Shown here one piece after another: positions 35,154-46,699 of a DNA stretch of 64,000 nt. Made by a program: the position numbers and the translations under genes. The DNA is from Chloranthus sessilifolius (taxonomy: Eukaryota > Streptophyta > Magnoliopsida > Chloranthales > Chloranthaceae), in the NCBI GenBank assembly GCA_021018995.1, contig CM037587.1, forward strand, positions 87,851,251 through 87,915,250. Direction: 5' to 3'. The first letter of the stretch is position 1; each line of letters opens with the position of its first letter. A model generated the notes under the pieces. The model did no database searches. It had not been told where the DNA came from and was given only the letters and a program-made list of their open reading frames with translations.

Positions 35154-35490
35154 TTATTGATTACATCTTTTTGGTACTTTTGTTTAGAATTATTCTTTGT
35201 ATATTGGGCCCTAGGCCATTGTTTTGTCTTTTTGATATCACTCGAGGAACCATTATTAGGAACCACTATTTTAGGTGTTGGATTGGCCATCACTGGTGGT
35301 TCTTCCTGGTTCCTCAGGGTGATATATATTATTTTGTTAAGCTTTTGTCATTGCTTACTCTATACTTTGCTTCTATTTTAGATCTTTGTTATACTGCCGC
35401 TTTCTATTTGTTTTGACTTATTGAGAAATCAATATGTTGATGAACCGACCTTTCCTATACCTTAGGAATTGAAAAAGTCAGGTCGTCACA

Positions 35491-36172
35491 GACCTACAGT
35501 TCAAGGTCGAGCTTATGCGGTGATTGCACAGGATGCCCAAACATCGAATGACGTGATTCAAGGTATCATTAAAGTTGAGATGTCAATTCTTGCATTGGTT
35601 TTATTTTTTAATGTTTAAATTCATTAGAATAAATTTTAAATAACATTGGAATCATTGCATAAAATTAACAAACTTTTAATAAAGGTACCCTTATGATGAG
35701 TCGTAGAGGCGACTTGAGTAAAATTGAAGCGCGAGTTTTGATAGACCCCAGGTCTACACACTCGTTTATTACTCCTCTTTTCTCCGAGAAGTTGGGTATT
35801 ACTCCCGAACCACTTGCTTTCATTTTAGACGTGAAGATTCCTACGGGAAGTTCGGTGAGCACGTATACAACATGTTAGTCAGTCATCGTGATGATTGATG
35901 AGGACGGCACAATGATCGACATGATTACGTTGAGCATGAAAGGGTTTGACGTTATTATCGGAATGGATTAGTTGGCAGCTTATCACACGAGCATGGACTG
36001 TCTACGGAAGATCGTGACCTTTTGACTGCCAAAGCGAAAATCCTTCTGAGTCTATGGAGTCAAATCAAAGGTTGCGCCATTGGTTTTAGCTATTAAGGCA
36101 GAGCGCATGATGAGGAATGGTTGCAGTGGGTATCTAGCTTACTTGTAAGATTCTACAAAAAAGAAGAACGAC
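35491..36172 (+). pseudogene. Gag end and protease, copy D2
   Basis: Starts directly after L1 with PTVQGRAYAVIAQDAQTSND, the usual link between the gag zinc knuckle and protease. An intron (35563-35684) follows; then GTLMMSRRG and the aspartic protease motif VLIDPRSTHSFITPLF (normally D-x-G-x-T-H; Gly is Arg). It continues with MKGFDVIIGMD-stop-L (usually GMDWL; TGG to TAG) and GCSGYLAYL. This processes gag-pol in active elements. Several stops. Confidence 0.85.
35563..35684 (+). other. 122-bp intron at the gag-protease boundary, copy D2
   Basis: GTGATTCAAG / GTATCATT...TTAATAAAG / GTACCCTT. Removal restores VIQ-GTL, the expected continuous protein. Element K has an intron at exactly the same codon (63804-63947) with unrelated interior sequence and a consensus donor GTGAGT. 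Confidence 0.8.
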
Positions 36173-37560
36173 TTGGCTCTTATCACGGTGGTCTGCGAGT
36201 ATCCTTATGTCTTTCCAGAGGACTTACCTGGATTACCACCTGATCGAGAGATTAAGTTCGCGATCGAGCTAGCGCCTGGTACAGAACCGTTGTCTAAAGC
36301 TCCATATCAGATAGCACCTACAAAATTGAAAGAGCTCAAGGAACAACTTCAACCGCTGTTAGACAAAGGCTTCATTCGATCGAGTGTTTCTCCTTGGGGC
36401 GCACCGATTGTTTTTGTGAAAAAGAAGGATATATCGATGCGTCTGTGCATTGATTATTGTCAGCTCAACAAGATGATGATTAAGAATCGTTATCCTCTTC
36501 CGCAGATAGATGACTTGTTTGATCAATTGCAAGGTGCAAAGTTCTTCTTGAAGATTGATCTGAGGTCAAGCTATCACCAGCTCAAGACCAAGGTGGAAGA
36601 TGTATCCAAAACTGCATTTCGTACGTGTTATGGCTACTATGAGTTTTTAGTGATGCCGTTTGGGCTGACTAATGTGCCTGCATCTTTCATGAACTTGATG
36701 AACCGCGTGTTCAAACCACATCTTGATAAGTCTGTGGTAGTTTTCGTAGATGACATCCTCATCTATTCGAAAACCAGAGAGCAGCATATGCAGCATCTAC
36801 GAATGGCTCTTCAAACACTCCGGGACCATCAGCTTTATGTCAAACTCTGTAAGTGTGAGTTTTGGCTTGATCAGGTCAGTTTCTTGGGCCACGTTGTCTC
36901 TGAAGCGGGTATATCAGTGGATCCTACAAAGATCGATTCTGTGGTGAACTGCAAACAGCCTACGATAGTTATAGAGGTCCGAAGTTTCATTGGTCTGGCA
37001 GGGTACTATCAGAGATTTATCGAAGGTTTCTCAAAGATATCGGGTCCGCTTACATAACTTACGAGAAAGAATGTGAAGTTCGATTGGACAGAGCAGTGTG
37101 AGCAAAGCATTCAGGAGCTGAAGCATCGATTGACTACGGCACCGGTACTTGCTATACCTTCAGGCAGTGGAGGCTTCGTAGTATACGGTGATGCTTCTTA
37201 TGGCGGATTAGGTTGTGTGCTTAATCAACACGAGCGGGTCATCGCATATGGTTCTAGGCAGCTGAAGGACCATGAAAGAAACTATCCGACGCATGATCTC
37301 GAGTTAGTAGCAGTTATATTTACCTTGAAGATCTAGAGACATTACCTCTACGGTGAGATATTCGATATATTTACCGATCACAAGAGTCTCAAGTACCTAT
37401 TCACTCAAAAGGACTTGAATATGAGGCAGCGACGATGGATGGAGTTCTTGAAGGACTATGATTGCTTGATTCAATACCATCCAGGAAAGGCGAACGCCGT
37501 TGTTGAAGCTCTTAGTAGGAAGTCTTTAGCACAGTTGTCACATCTTATCAACCGGATATA
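36173..37560 (+). pseudogene. Reverse transcriptase and RNase H, copy D2
   Basis: A nearly intact RT frame: [76 protein letters not shown], and the catalytic [13 protein letters not shown] (36737-36775), then [11 protein letters not shown] and [13 protein letters not shown]. RNase [47 protein letters not shown] (usually WRHY), FTDHKSLKY and [11 protein letters not shown]. Three or four stops only, all plausible C-to-T changes. Chromovirus (Tekay-like) by sequence. Confidence 0.92.
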
Positions 37561-39166
37561 GAGATGGAAGCTTTTGGAAGATATGGCTTTAAGCAGCTTG
37601 CGGTTCAATGTGAAAGGCTCGGGACCATTGATGACTACACTTGTATTGCGCCCTACGCTCTTTGAGAATATCAGGAAGCATCAGATGACCAATGATGAGC
37701 TGATGGCGATCAGATGAGATGTGGAAGGTGGAAGCAAGAAGGATTTCTCCATTCGAGTAGAAGGGACCTTGTTGTTTCACGACCGGGTATGCGTACCGAT
37801 GAGTACTGAGCTTCGGGCCACCATTCTGGAAGAGGCTCACAAATCCATGTATGCCATACATCCTGGTAGCAACAAGATGTATCAGGACTTGATGAAGAGC
37901 TTCTGGTGGCGAGGTTTGAAATGCAATGTCGCTGAGTACGTATCGCAATGCTTGGTTTGTCAGCAGGTTAAGGTTGATCATCAGAATCCTGCGGGCTTAT
38001 TGCAACCTTTACCTGTACCAAAGTGGAAATGGGAAGCCATTTCGATGGACTTCATCCTAGGTTTGCCGAAAACACTGAGGAAGAACAATGCTATTTGGGT
38101 TATTGTGGATAGGCTAACCAAGTCTGCTCATTTCCTATAGTACAATACTACGTATACAGCTAGTAGACTTGCAGAGTTATACCTTAAGAAAATTGTTCAA
38201 TTGCATGGGATACCGGCTAGTATTGTGTCTGACGGAGACCCGTTATTTACTTCACACTTTTGGCAGTGGTTTCACGAAGGGATGGGTTCTCGTATCGACT
38301 TCAGTTCAGCATTTCACCCATAGACGGATGGTCAGACTGAGCGAGTGAATCAAATCATAGAGGACATGCTGAGAGCTTGCATGTTGGCTTTTCACGGGTC
38401 ATGCGACCAACACTTACCTCTGATCGAGTTCGCTTACAACAATAGCTTCCAAGCTAGCATCGGTATGGCTCCGTTCGAGGCTTTATATGGACGACGGTGC
38501 AGATCGCCGTTGATCTGGGAAGAAGTGGGTGAGAAGCTAATTATTGGACCTGGGATAGTCGAGCGTATGATCGAGACGGTTCTATTGATTCATGAGAGAC
38601 TACGTGTAGCTCAAAGTCGTCAGAAGAGCTACGTCGATCTCAAACGGAGACATGTGGATTTTCAGGTAGCCTTGCATATGTTAATGTGCATTTAATCACT
38701 TGATACATATTCCACGTTGGACTTGTCACTAACAATTGATTTTCAGGTCGGCGATAATGTTTTTGTTTGAATTTCGCCTATGAAGGGCGTTATGCGATTC
38801 AAAAAAAGGGGGAAACTGAGTCCTCGGTACATTGGGCCTTTTGAGATATTAGGCCGAGTCGAAGAGGTTGCATACCGAGTGGCATTACCGCCCCAATTAT
38901 GTAGCATGCACAACATCTTTCATGTGTCTATGCTGCATTGATATATATGCAACCCAACTCACGTGCTTGATTTCCAACCCATCGAGCTTCAGGATGGTTT
39001 GACAGTGATTGAGGACCCAGTTCAGATTTTGGATTGCAAGGAGCAGGTCTTATGCATGAAGTGGATTCCTTTGGTTCTCATTTGATGGAGGAATCATACA
39101 CCGGAGGAAGCCACCTGGGAACAAGAAGCTGAGCTCCGAGACCAATTTCTGAGCCTATTCGCTTAA
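37561..39166 (+). pseudogene. Integrase with chromodomain, copy D2
   Basis: Zinc finger HKSMYAIHPGSNKMYQDL and CLVCQQVKVDHQNPAG (HHCC). Core Asp in SMDFILGLPK, second Asp in IVSDGDPLFTSHFW, Glu in QTERVNQIIED. GPY-like region [14 protein letters not shown], then a chromodomain-like tail PLVLI-stop-WRNHTPEEATWE. An 81-bp intron splits VDFQ and VGDNVF. Stops include HP-stop-TDG at the same codon as in D1 and K. Ends at TAA 39164-39166. Confidence 0.9.
38666..38746 (+). other. 81-bp intron in integrase, copy D2
   Basis: Same position, length and ends as in D1: GTAGCC...GATTTTCAG. The 11 bases GATTTTCAGGT occur at both borders, so the intron looks like an insertion flanked by a direct repeat that also supplies both splice sites. 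Confidence 0.85.
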
Positions 39167-39559
39167 ATTTTTTTGGAAATCGTGTGTTGACTGTATAATA
39201 TTTTGGATCTTTTGATGTACTTGTTATACTTTTAATTATATGTCCGGTTTTTTACCATTCAGTGTTTTTCTTCATTGTGTGTTTGCCTAAATTTTGTCAC
39301 CTATTTAATGGTTCCTATTTTGAAAACTGAAAATTTTGGGACTTAGACCTGCAAGTGGAGGTTTCTCACTTATGGGTATGTGAAATTAATCGGGCAAATT
39401 TTTTTAGCTACGTCATTTCATTTTACACGATAAATTCGGCTTTGATATTGGCGTGATAGTCAGGTTCCATATTTGGAATGACATAGGCTCAAACGAGGTC
39501 AGTTTGGACCCAAGGTAGCAGACCAAAATTCCAAAATTTTGACTTTTCTAAGGCTTTTT

Positions 39560-39735
39560 GCACTCGATAAAATCGAGGGTCGAAAATGCAATTCGAGGGT
39601 CGAATTTGCATGAACAGTACCTAGACTTTTTGAGGCAGACTTTTGGGCCTTGCAACATTTGGCGAAATCGAGGTCAATTTCCAAATCAAGGGTCGAATTG
39701 AAATTTGACCATCGAATTTGAATTCGAGGGTCGAT
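39560..39735. repeat. AATTCGAGGGTCGAATT array before the extra ORF, copy D2
   Basis: Copies such as AAAATCGAGGGTCGAAAA, AATTCGAGGGTCGAATTTG and GAATTCGAGGGTCGATTTTC lie within the spacer 39167-40015 that separates integrase from the extra ORF. Same motif as in the LTRs of this family. Nothing else is coding in this spacer. Confidence 0.85.
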
Positions 39736-40015
39736 TTTCTGGCGATAAGTTGGGGTCTGTTTTTGGGGTTTTGGTATTTCGGGCTTTTGCAAACAGAGAA
39801 TAGGCTTGGGGTTTTCGAGGGTTTTTGGTTTTTAGAGCTTTTCTTGCTATTCTTGGCTGGATTCAAGTGGATTTCACTCAGATTTCACAAGGGACTCAGA
39901 TTTCTTGCTTTGGAGATCACTTTCGGGCATTTCAAGAGGTAAAAGCCTCATTATTTTTTTGGTGCCTCATTTTCTTGCATCTTTCATCTTTAGGGTTTGA
40001 TTGTCTTTTTGCTTA

Positions 40016-41240
40016 ATGGGACCTAAGAAATCCACTCCCACCCGAAATCCCACATCCAAAAGACCAACTTCTAAGGCTGCGTCTTCAAGCAGACCTACAC
40101 AGCCACCACCACAGTCCGATCAGCCACCCCCTGTTCAGCCAATTCCTCCACCTATGCCCCCTCAAATTTGGGAGCAGCCCAATGAATTTTGGAGCATTAA
40201 GGGGTTCGCTACTGAGTGGGTTTTTCACCTAGAACAGTTTGATCAACAAACAACCACTCAATTGGCGTCGGATTATTTGGAAAAAGCACGTTTGACCTCG
40301 CTCTATACTGCTTTTAGTGACCACTTCTATCCTCGATTGGTGCGCTTATTTTATCAACATATGCGCCGTGAGGATGGGAAGAAAATCTATACCTCGATTG
40401 ATGGGCGCAATTATGCCTTTGACCTTGAGGACATTGTCGTGGCAATGTGCTGCCCTACTGCACATTCCAAGACTATGGGATTGGCTCCTCCTTTCCCTAA
40501 AAATGTCCCATTTCATGAGGTCATCTCACAAATGACCCAGGGTCGTCATGGGTCGGGTAAAGCAATCACCCGTTCACACGTGCCCGACTCCACCCGAAAT
40601 AATTTTTAAGGGAATTGTTAAGGCTAGGGAGAAGATGGGCAAACAAGTCAAGAAACCGAAAAAGGGCATCCCATATGCTTGTTTAATTTTGGTAATGATT
40701 GAGATTTATCGAGCGGGCCCAGCTTATGAGATTCCCCCTACTGAGCCGAACTCCACAGATGGTCTAAAGCTGTATAACCTAGTCAATTGGGGTCAGACCT
40801 ACAACCGGCTCATCAAGGCTCCTAAGGGTGCGGTGGTTCCAGATGAAGATGAGGACAAGGATCCAACGCCCGTTGCACCAGAGCCTAATGTTCCTGCACC
40901 CGATCAACCCCCACAGAGCTATGTACTCACGCTCTCAGAGTTTACTCGCCAAATGACTGCGGTGAGTCAGCAGATTCGGGAGCTCACACAGCATGCCAGC
41001 TCCATGCGTCAGGAGTTGGACGTTCATGGCGGGGCTCTCACCTACTTGATGTAGCATGCCTTCCGCACAGACTATGCCACGTACATGGCTGACATCCGAG
41101 CCTCCGTTCATCACCCTTCGACATCGGGTGGCGGTCCCAGCATGCCTATAGATGCGGGTGTTGATGGTTCGGACGATGACGTTGATGATGGGGATGGTGA
41201 CTAGGTTCAAGCTGGTCCAACTATTGCAGGGGCGTTTTAG
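40016..41240 (+). pseudogene. Extra ORF between integrase and 3' LTR, copy D2
   Basis: ATGGGACCTAAGAAATCC start (an upstream in-frame ATG exists at 40001 but is not shared). The first 190 codons are open: a Pro/Gln-rich N-terminus, then FATEWVFHLEQFDQQ, FYPRLVRLFYQHMRRED, and NYAFDLEDIVVAMCCP. A deletion of about 120 bp relative to D1 at 40592 removes MWFLDKIFKAAL...FKEHW and shifts the frame. It resumes as GIVKAREKMGKQVKKPKKG, VNWGQTYNRLIKAPKG, the coiled coil MTAVSQQIRELTQHASSM, and an acidic tail with SDDDVDDGDGD. Function unknown; homologue in K at 57790-59289. Confidence 0.72.
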
Positions 41241-41831
41241 TTTTACTATTGGGTGGTTATGTTGTTTTGGTTATATTTTGGGCATGTACTTATTATTTAC
41301 TCCATGGATTATCTTAGAACCTGGTGGTTCTTTGCTATCTCTTTTATCTTTTTATTTTGGGATTTTGATGTGATTGTTCGTTTTGTTTAGATTTGTGCAA
41401 ATTTTTACTATGAACCTTGTCACATCTATATATATGATTCTTACATCTAGCTCATAGTCATCTTTGGCTTTGTTTTTGCACTTCTGGATTTTGTTATGTG
41501 GGCTTGTACCATCATTTTTGTTTCTACTTTCATATGGTGGGATCATGTTATTTTCTTCTGGATTCTGCTTTTGGTTCGGCTTATTTTTATGAGTCAAGGT
41601 GAGGTGGTTGCCGGCACGTGACACTTGGAGTGTAGGCATCCATGTACAGATGCAACCCACTTTGGCCCTTCAGGTGTCATATGTAGTACATCCAGGTTAC
41701 TACGGATCCCATCCCTTGACTTGCGTGCCCTACGCGACCAGTGCACTGTGACCTATGTATACTCTTGGCTTAGTTTTGTGATGTGTGTTGTGTTACATTT
41801 TCGATGATAAAAATTCCTAAGGAGGGGAGAA
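41241..41831 (+). other. 3' UTR and PPT, copy D2
   Basis: Matches 32644-33269. PPT AAGGAGGGGAGAA at 41819-41831. Confidence 0.75.
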
Positions 41832-44003
41832 TGTAATATCTCTGATATTTTTTGACCTATTTTCATTTACCTCGGTAAGCATGCCCAAAAATTATTACGA
41901 GATATTTCTGAGTTTTTTATTAGCTAAGTGTTTGATGAGAATAATGGCCAAAGGATTTTGTCTCGTGACTTGTGGAAGTCATGTGTGCGTCGACATACAC
42001 TATAAGTTAGGTGGTTGTGTTTAACACCGGAAACAAATGCAAATTAAATGGATAGGATTGCAAATAGAAAAATCTAGATATTTAGTTCTTTTTGCTTTTG
42101 TATTATAAGAGAGAGACTTTGAAGAGAAGTTACACTTCTCTCTCTCTCGGTTGAATCTAAAGATTGAAACCTTTGCCCCTCACCATATGAGATCTTAGAT
42201 CTTGTGAGATTGGGAAATTACCTCCCCATCCCAACCGTTGATAAGCTTGGTATATATTTTCTGATCAGCTTGAGTTATTGGAAGAGAAGGATAGGGGAGA
42301 GGATATTTCTGTGTGGATCTGACCTGTGCTTGTGAAGCAAGGTTTGAATGGACTGAATAGAAGGCTCTGGTCTAATTAAACCTTGATGCTTGGTTCCGAT
42401 GCATGTTTTTGGTGCAACGGAAACAACGGATTAGACTTCAAGAGGTAGGCTTTTAATTCTCCTCAAATTTTAAATACTGTTAGTTTTGCTTAAAATAGGT
42501 TTATTTTGATTTATGTGAGTTTGAGAAACTGTGGTTGAGGGAATGAAAAAGGGTCCGGAGATCCAAATTTAACAACCACAGACCTAGAGAAATTCAACCA
42601 TTGAATGGAATTCAACCATCGAATGGAAAATCGAGGGTCGAAATTGGATTTTCAGACCTGATGAACTTTTGGAAATTCGAGGGTCGAATTTTACCCTGTT
42701 TCAGGCCCTTGAAAATTTGTCGAAATTTTTCTTGGCAAGCTTTCGAGTTTGACTTTTTTACCAATATTAACACTGGGAGTGTTAATCTTTGTAGGTTTTG
42801 AAATGGTGAGTCATGTGTGAGGACTGCCTTGCTTATTTTTGAACCGTTGTAAGCTAAGGTAGGGGAACCCTACACCTGATTTGCATTCTATTATAAGTAT
42901 TAGGCTGTTTGATATTGAGTATAATTTCTGAAATATTTGTTTAACACAGTATGAATGAGAACTATAAATTGTGATACAAATAAGCATTTGGAAAACTTTG
43001 TTATGAATAAGAACTCATAAATTTGAATTTCAGAACATCAGAACCTCATTTATTTTTGAATGTGAACTTCAAATCAGAACTCTGAAAATCAGTAAATGGA
43101 TTATGTATACAAGCTTTGATATATGTTAGCATTTGTATTCGATTTGAGGCACATACGAACGAAACCCTAGATTCTACCAACCGTTTTGATGGTATTTATT
43201 TTGGCGCAAGTTTTCCTCATAGCGTAGGGGCTTGTTGCACTTCAGAAAAAGGGTTCATGGACGACGATGGTTAGTATGGTTTCCCATCGGTGACTTAATC
43301 TGCTCTCATGGTATATGTAATTTGGTAGATAAAATTAAGTTATAAATTTAAGACAAGAAGCATGCCTAATTCAGAAATTTGAAAACATCAGATGAATTGT
43401 ATTAGTTGTTGACTTCATGGTTAGAATTGGAAATGTTATTTACAAAGCATCTTTTGAAAACCATATTCGATCTGATTTCTGTCTTTGAAATCCTTTACTT
43501 TTAATGAAATGCAAATAGACATGTTTCCTCTATTGGGCTTTGTTGTTAGCTCACCCACGACTATACGTCACAGGTGTTGAGACTGACCTAGGATCTGAGG
43601 ATCTGGAGGACTCCGATTATATTCCTGAGGAGGAATTGGAGACACCTACAGAGGAGTTTTTCCCCTGATTCTAGATTACCTTTTTGGGTACTTTTGTTTA
43701 GAATTATTCTTTGATTAATAGGCCCTAGGCCATTGTTTTGTCTTTTTGATATCACTCGAGGAACCATTATTAGGAACCACTATTTTAGGTGTTGGATTGA
43801 CCATCACCGGTGGTTCTTCCTGGTCCCTCAGGGTGGTATATTGTTTTGTTAAGCTTTTGACTTTGCTTACTCTATGCTTTGCCTCTGTTTTTAGATCTAT
43901 GTTATGCTGTCGGCTTCTGTTTGTTACGGCTTATTGAGAAATCAATAAGTTGATGAACCGGCCTTTCCTATACCGAGAGGATTGGAAAAGTCGGGTCGTC
44001 ACA
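41832..44003 (+). repeat. LTR L2 (2172 bp)
   Basis: TGTAATATCTCTGATATTTTT ... GTCGGGTCGTCACA. Cassette: hairpin 43534-43553 (TGGGCT/AGCTCA), acceptor at 43573, acidic frame with EDSDYIPEEELETP and EEFFP ending at TGA 43666-43668. Candidate first intron from 42446 (CAAGAG/GTAGGC) to 42795 (TTTGTAG). Confidence 0.88.
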
Positions 44004-45590
44004 TTATTCATATGATTTCCTATGCAACCCATAATATCTATTTTTCATATCTCTACTAGGCTTATGCTTTTGCAAATTATAAATAAAAAATGTCTTTCCT
44101 TCAGCTTGTAATGGGGCTTTGGGTTTCAGAAGTTGTCAAAGATAAGTAGAAAAGGATTCAAAAATTTTCTGAGACTTTAGCACTTCTTTCTCCTATCTTT
44201 TCAGATTCTTCTTCTTTAATAAATATCAGTCAGTATCCACTGATTTGGATAACTTCTTCCCATTTCTTTTTTATAAATCCCATTTCTTCAATTGTAAAAT
44301 CATATTTTTCATCTCTTTGAAAGTTTATTATTTGAAAATCATAATCAATTTTTTTTCTAGAGTCGTTCTTCACGATTTTTCATTCATTTCTCATATTTTT
44401 CTTTTGATTTCTTCAACTGTACCCTTTTTCCCTTCTTTTGTATTCTAAAATCTCAGAAAATATAAGGGTTAAAGGTTGAAAGCTTTGGGTAGTATATATG
44501 GTTAAGGGTTTATCTAATTTTTGGTACAAAGAAATTCGGTTAGGTCTTCTAATATAGGTTCAATGGATAAAATTTATACTGGGATTTTGGCTTTTTGACT
44601 CTGATTTAATAAAAAATAGTCTTTGATTATCTTTACGATTTACTAGCATAGATGCCTTATTGCTTTGATATTTCTAATAGATAGTTTCTAGATGCAAAAA
44701 TCAATTTATCATATAATATTTTGATTATATATTCAGCAGTATGAGATTTCATATCAATATAGAAGTTCAAAGAAAATTTCTGATTTGAATAAAAGAACAG
44801 TCACTCTGAATAAAGAGGAAAATTGGCTCAAAAGCTCACTGGTTTATAATTTTGAAACTATAGTCTAAAATTTTACAGTCTAGATCAATCTATTGTTTCA
44901 AACATTCATTCTAATACAGTGTTCAACGAGCTAAACATGAATTGTACTATTCTTTTTTTTTATTATTGAATTTCTATTATACTGGATTGTAAGTTTTCAA
45001 AATTTGTAATATTTCTACCATAATTCTTACGTAATGATCAACTAAAATTCAAAAGAACTTTTTTTTCTACGAAAATAAACTACTAAACTAACTACTGATA
45101 TACTACTTTAACTAAATAAAACTACTATTATACATAGATTTTGTTTATCCCTCTCAAACTTAAATTGAACAATGCCCCCATTGGCATAAAAACAAGGGAC
45201 ACGGAAAATATTTACCTAAAATTATTGAGAACTCTGATTATTTATCGAAAAAAATCTGTCACCAGATATATACTTTTCCCCAAACTTGAGAGAAAATATC
45301 TGAGACTTATTCTCGGAGTATCAATAACAAAAATATCATAAATGTTAGTAACAATTGAACTGTTAGTAAAAAAATAAAAGTTAGTCAAAAAGAAAATTTT
45401 CATATATATTACCGAATATTTACAATGAACAAGAAAGAAAAAGTAAAGAACTAAAATATTTAAAAACTAATTACAGAAAAGTATAAACTTAGGAAAAATC
45501 TAGACACACACTAATTTAGATATCGACAACACGTCCGAGAGAAGTCTTCGATAAAAACCAGTCCTCGGCTTCTAACCGCATGAGTAGAGT
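44004..45590 (-). other. 3' region of element H
   Basis: AT-rich; no gene. The minus strand at about 45190-45150 reads GGGGGCATTGTTCAATTTAAG then TTTGAGAGGG, close to the AATG...ATTTAAGTTTGGGGG signature in the 3' UTR of Athila-type elements. The rest is unassigned. Confidence 0.5.
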
Positions 45591-45593
45591 CTC

Positions 45594-46235
45594 TCATTCC
45601 TTCCTACCAAAGGAGTATCCACTCCTTGACAGGGTAGCCACTCTACGAGCTGTCGACACTTCTTTATGCCCTTCTTTATCTTGCATTCCCTGATTCATCA
45701 ACTGCACTCTCAGTGTAGTTGAGCGAAGAAGTTGAGGAGATGGAAGTGGACACCTCTCCCTCCTACAAAACGGGCACCCCGCAGTCCTTCTGTGAAAGAA
45801 ATGCAATCCCACGGTAGAGGTCCTTTGAAGAGTGGGAAGTGAACACATCTCTAGATCACCCTCCACCTATACTGCTCCCTTGCGAAGATCCTACCTAGAG
45901 ATTGAAACACGGGCAGGGGGAGAAGATAAGCAATGGAGAAGGGTGGTGAGGAACTGCTCAACCCACCATTATCATATAGGAGCTCGCATTCAGGGTGGGT
46001 TGTGATGGTATAAAGGTTAGGAAGTGGAGAAAAATGTGGTCTTGGAATGTGATGTCGAATTTGGGTTAGGTTTAGGGTCAAGGGTAGTTTCAGAGGATGA
46101 TTCAACATCTTGAATAGGTTGCTGGTGCTTTAGATTTTCAACTCTTTGTTCTGCAGCTAGGAGCTCAACTCTGTGTATCTCAAGGATTCTATCAAGTTGC
46201 TTACTGAAATCACTCTGTTTGATTTCTTTCGTCAT
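45594..46235 (-). pseudogene. Unidentified ORF with its own TATA box in element H
   Basis: The first frame runs 46235-46017: MTKEIKQSDFSKQLDRILE, then a helical, charged stretch (RVELLAAEQRVENLKHQQ, probable coiled coil) and a Ser/Thr/Pro-rich end. The same frame reopens after stops at 45866-45594 (MEGDLEMCSLP...). I do not recognise the protein. It stands where pol should be in an Athila element. Could be a decayed captured gene or an extra ORF of a non-autonomous derivative. The second frame may be chance. Confidence 0.4.
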
Positions 46236-46290
46236 TGGGGTTAGGGTATGAAAGGAAGACGAAAGAGATGAGTTTTTGGGAGGGCAAAAG

Positions 46291-46301
46291 TTTATTTTAT
46301 A
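46291..46301 (-). promoter_or_regulatory. Internal TATA box of element H
   Basis: Minus strand CTCTATAAAATAAACTTTTG, about 55 bases before the ATG at 46235, followed by a short pyrimidine-rich leader (CTCATCTCTTTCGTCTTCC). A motif array shared with the LTR lies about 190 bases upstream. Confidence 0.6.
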
Positions 46302-46484
46302 GAGAAGGTAAAGGGTCGCATGTCAAGGTATAGGCTTGGGTGGTTGGCAAGTGGTGATATTGAATGCGATGTGTGTCAGCTTCCTCTAATGGGTTTAAGT
46401 TCCCATGCAACCAATAAGATCGATCACTGAAGTCGCTTGTTCCCCAAAATTGTCGTTTAAAATTCCATAGAACGAAAGTGAAAT

Positions 46485-46650
46485 TCTATGATGCTTCAAA
46501 TCGTACTCGCTACGATTTGGCTCTACGAATCACGAGAAATCGTAAATCCATATGAGCAAAGTGATTTTGACTATACATAAGAGACTTTACGATTGACTGT
46601 TCTGTCACATATTGTAAATCATAGAATACTCTTCAAAATTATATACATAT
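46485..46650. repeat. ATCGTAAATC motif cluster inside element H
   Basis: Repeated in both orientations: AATCGTACTCGCTACGATTTG, GAAATCGTAAATCC, TTTACGATTGACTG, TTGTAAATCATAG. The same motif cluster is in the H LTR at 51175-51420. Confidence 0.7.
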
Positions 46651-46699
46651 GTTACAGATGTTTGCTATGGGTGAGTCGGTAGTGCGACGGGTTCTAAAG

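Larger units (their letters stand above)
33270..35490 (+). repeat. LTR L1 (2221 bp)
   Basis: TGTAATACCCCTGATATTTTT ... CAGGTCGTCACA. A TATA-like TATAAG lies near 33538, followed by a CT microsatellite (33571-33599). Candidate splice sites: donor 33894 (AAGAG/GTAGGC), acceptor 34283 (TTTGTAG), donor 34349 (TTGAG/GTAGGGG), acceptor 35058 (CGTCACAG). The palindrome array at 34040-34185 lies in the first intron. Two-exon structure inferred by comparison only. Confidence 0.88.
29197..44003 (+). mobile_element. Tandem L-family chromovirus array D1-L1-D2-L2
   Basis: Two partial copies of one Tekay-like Ty3 chromovirus family in direct order: D1 (integrase tail, extra ORF, PPT), LTR L1, D2 (end of gag, protease, RT, RNase H, integrase, extra ORF, PPT), LTR L2. 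Both LTRs are preceded by their own PPT (AAGGAGGGGAGAA), so each is a 3' LTR. D1 lacks everything before the middle of integrase; D2 lacks PBS and nearly all of gag, and begins immediately at the L1 end. This fits an unequal recombination plus deletions, or one element inserted next to another. Confidence 0.85.

Noticed and set aside
39939..39993. Intron in the leader of the extra ORF (53-55 nt in D1 and D2, one similar in K)
   Set aside because: GT and AG are in equivalent places, but the length is below the usual plant minimum. Left as a note, not a call.
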